A stretch of 64,000 bases of DNA from NCBI GenBank assembly GCA_033675265.1, contig JAUJYZ010000132.1, positions 477,001 to 541,000 of the forward strand, in the 5' to 3' direction. The notes under the pieces were generated by a model. It worked only from the letters and a program-made list of their open reading frames with translations. It was not told the DNA's origin and did not search any database. Position numbers and translations under genes: made by a program. Each line of letters begins with the position of its first letter. Positions within the stretch are counted from its first letter, which is position 1. The DNA comes from Actinostola sp. cb2023. Taxonomy: Eukaryota > Cnidaria > Anthozoa > Actiniaria > Actinostolidae. This document shows positions 61,701-64,000 of the stretch, one piece after another.

Positions 61701-63685
61701 CTATACAACTACTCTTACCCTGACTTGCATTGCACTTCATGAGACTTCTTAAGATTTAACATGGAGAAAGACACATCAACATTTGTTGCTTCTTTTAATC
61801 TTTCTCTTGGAGATTGAGAAGCATGGAAGGTGATCATTGATTGGTTGAGAACCTACACATAAAGTAAATTAAAACTTTAAAAGTGAAACAATAAAACCTG
61901 GTGGATCAAGAGAGGGATGTTACCTGAGGGATGCGTTGAAGTTTTTTGTTCCATTTGAATTTTTTCTCCTGAAATAAAGAAAAGTGTATTCAAACAATAT
62001 TATCGCTGAAGACTAATATCTGCTTATTTGTACTTCAATAACCTTATCACTGGAATGTTTCCTTTTGCCTAGCACAGGTGTTGTCTTGTTGAGAGGTTTA
62101 ACAGGTGGTAGAGCTAGGAGGTTCACAGGCTACAAGAAATGAACACCATTATTAAACAGTAACATGTACATGAATTGTATGTTTCATGTACTTGCAAGTG
62201 GAGGTTACTGTGTGTGTTGAAGTACAGTACATGTTGAAGCACTCCTAAGCATGCAGGAACCTTGTCCAGCAAGAAGAGGCTTTCTGTAAAGTGTTTTAGA
62301 AATATAATACACCATAGCCTTCAATAGAGGAGTTTGGTAAGTGATCACTGCCTGTGAGATGTGATCTGTTATTCAAATATTCTACATTGTGAGTAGGTTT
62401 CACTGCACAAGACAATCATTATATTTTTAGGAAAGAGAGTTTCAAGTTTTACCTCTATAAGGTTTCCTTGCTTGTCTTTCAAGACATTTCCCGTACTCCA
62501 ACTTTTCTCACAAATATTATTACAAGTGTCTTTGGAGTTGTAGTCTATACTTTCCTTTGCAACTACTGTATTTGGACCTGTCACTTGTGTTGACTGGCTG
62601 AGCATCTTTTTCTCTGCAATGTCTTTAAGTATCTTATCAAACTCTAAGTCATCATCAAATACATCATCAAAATTGAAGGACAGATTTTTCTCACTTTGTT
62701 TTTCAGTGGTATTATTGATGGTTTGTGGACAACATCCTTGTTCTTGCTGTGATCCATCTGTGTTCTTTTGGGCAATGATTGTAACTTGGCTATCCTCAGT
62801 TAAATCCAGGAGTTGATGGATATCTTCTGAATTCACTTCAGCTCTCTTTGCAGTAGCATTACCCTCGGAGTTTCCAGGCAGTTGTAAGCTTAGTTTATTT
62901 AAGTCAGCAGTGCATCCAGCAGTTGCAGCTGCAGGTAGAAGACTGTCATCTTTCTTATTTGAAACTTTGTCATCACTGACTTGATGGTTTGATGATAAAG
63001 AAATACCAGTAGATCCTCCTTTAACTATAGAGTCTTGAGAGATATTGTTATCTACAGCATCTTGGTTATTTATTTCTTCATTAACATGGACTTGACTACT
63101 ATCTGATGGAGTGGACGTCTCACTATTGAACACACTATCAGTTTGACAGGAATTATTTTCTGGTTGTTTAATTAAATCACTGTTTTTGTTGACAGAGATA
63201 CTTTCTTGGGAGGAAGAATTGAGATTCATTGCAGCTGCCTGACTTTGGTTCACATCTGTTTTGTTTAGAGATGCACTACAGAGAGTTTCCTTTGAAGCAA
63301 GCTCACTTGCAAGTAAGAGACTTTCACAAGCTATGCTAGTTAGTGTTGATGAAGCTATTGGAGTAAAAGCTTCATCAATATGGAAATCACTTTCATTTCT
63401 CTGATCTCCCAACATCTCACTTTTATTATCATTTGTTGAGCACAGCAAGGTTTTACAGTGTTCATCATCAACTGAAACCAAGATGTCGTCATCTTTTGGG
63501 GTATCATGTCCATAAAACTTCCCAAGTACAACTTTTATAGCCTCAAGAATTCGCTCCTTCTCAGTGAGTAATACACGGGTCTTGTTTGGCTCCAAATTGA
63601 CATCAACTCCATCAGGAGGGACCTTAATGCTGAGAAACATAACGGGATACTTCTGGCCTGCTTGAGAATAATGTTGTCTCACCAG
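58786..63685 (-). CDS. PMS1: DNA mismatch repair protein PMS1, C-terminal ~722 residues (5' exons outside)
   Basis: Eleven exons on the minus strand: 63685-62453, 62129-62043, 61968-61924, 61852-61719, 61375-61271, 61185-~61102, 60482-60408, 59624-59569, 59444-59355, 59229-59153 and 58968-58786. The first holds the end of the MutL transducer domain (YPVMFLSIKVPPDGVDVNLE, PNKTRVLL), followed by a long Ser/Asn-rich linker and WSTGNVLKDKQGNLIE. The C-terminal dimerisation domain shows SGVWLMVQQAEIVYVNHCR, LPFYGIPDLAEILG, AECRPLKVVNYL and GEAVRICR, matching human PMS1 rather than PMS2; the PMS2/MLH3 endonuclease motif DQHA..E is absent. PMS1 pairs with MLH1 (MutL-beta). No HMG box was seen in the linker. 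The 61185 exon must end at a weak GA|GTCCCA donor (61101/61102) to keep frame; the stronger CCAG|GTTAGG donor at 61095 breaks it. The ATPase exons lie past 64000. Confidence 0.92.
59788..59860. repeat. Inverted repeat (GTACTGG...CCAGTAC)
   Basis: GTACTGGCGAGAGTAACT and AGTTACTCTCCCCAGTAC are inverse with a CCAGTTACTGGAAAA core. In PMS1 intron between 59624 and 60408. Confidence 0.75.
60830..60995. repeat. Series of short hairpins in a PMS1 intron
   Basis: Three adjacent inverted pairs: GCAAAGGTC/GACCTTTGC, AGTTCTATATCAGTGATATAGAACT-like, and GTCTGTATCACTGATACAGAC, plus ACTGATG...CATCAGT. Probably an eroded foldback cluster. Confidence 0.7.
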
Positions 63686-64000
63686 CTATAAACATAACAA
63701 TGTCAATACAATAATTAACGGAAGACTAAATGTGAATAAGACAGTTGTTTGCATACAATGTACATCTGTACAAACAGTTGTCTTGTCTATCAAGCAAACA
63801 CTGTCTAAATGTTGTTATAACATAGCATTGATATAACGTGCGCTCTGATTGGCTAATTTATTATAAGTGTGCGCGAGCATGCATCCATAACTCAATGGAC
63901 GCACGCTCATGTCATCAGCATAGCGCGCACTCTGAAATCAATTGGAAAATAAAATTGCTTTATTTGAATTTGTAGTGACTATGTTCAGTTGTTTTAAATT
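63686..64000. other. PMS1 intron, no exon seen
   Basis: I searched the minus strand for the preceding MutL exon (with the -RPV- segment) and found none before the edge. AGCGCGCACTCTGA / TAACGTGCGCTCTGA near 63830 and 63922 look like ends of a small inverted element. Confidence 0.5.

Noticed and set aside
62369..62452. Extension of the large PMS1 frame to VKLETLFPKN and beyond
   Set aside because: Intron read-through: GAG|GTAAAA at 62453 joins GNLIE to PVNLLALPP, matching the PMS1 family.

Overview
The window looks like nuclear DNA of an invertebrate animal. It has intron-dense genes with GT-AG splice sites, long intergenic and intronic stretches packed with short inverted-repeat (MITE-like) elements, and very long micro- and minisatellites. 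The gene set (POMGNT1, ANKZF1, PMS1, a CARD protein, a large WD-repeat protein) is metazoan. Repeat style and gene structure remind me of an anthozoan cnidarian (stony coral or sea anemone), but that placement is an inference.

Layout. 1-6.06 kb (+): the 3' part of a WD-repeat beta-propeller gene, with an apparent one-base frameshift and several small transposons in its introns. 6.07-10.0 kb: a ~4 kb minisatellite with an 18-bp unit. 10.0-12.0 kb: an orphan EGF-like exon (-) and a transposon nested in a tandem duplication. 12.08-17.02 kb (-): a complete four-exon gene for a CARD / long coiled-coil / discoidin-fold protein. Its second intron is filled by about 20 tandem copies of its own exon end plus splice donor. 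20.2-20.8 kb (-): a possible single-exon multi-pass membrane protein. 22.1-23.4 kb: a (AAT)n array. 25.2-37.4 kb (+) and 41.6-51.5 kb (-): two complete nine-exon POMGNT1 paralogs (660 and 649 aa) pointing at each other, with the same intron phases but diverged sequence, except one internal exon that is identical base for base. Between them lie a Penelope-like retroelement remnant with a hammerhead-ribozyme-like core, and tandem repeats. 52.1-58.6 kb (+): complete ANKZF1/VMS1 gene (14 exons, 742 aa), head-to-head with the second POMGNT1 copy. 58.8-63.7 kb (-): C-terminal ~720 residues of the MutL-type mismatch-repair protein PMS1, tail-to-tail with ANKZF1; its ATPase exons lie beyond the right edge.

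The genes are not an operon or a functional cluster. POMGNT1 works in Golgi O-mannose glycosylation, ANKZF1 in ribosome-associated quality control, PMS1 in mismatch repair, and the CARD protein is a candidate innate-immune or cell-death scaffold. The most unusual items are the CARD-coiled coil-discoidin protein, the splice-donor minisatellite inside it, the identical exon shared by two diverged POMGNT1 copies, and a ~3.9 kb element with ~0.75 kb inverted arms inserted in POMGNT1 intron 2.

Exon boundaries were derived by hand from splice consensus, phase and protein similarity recalled from known families. No search was run.
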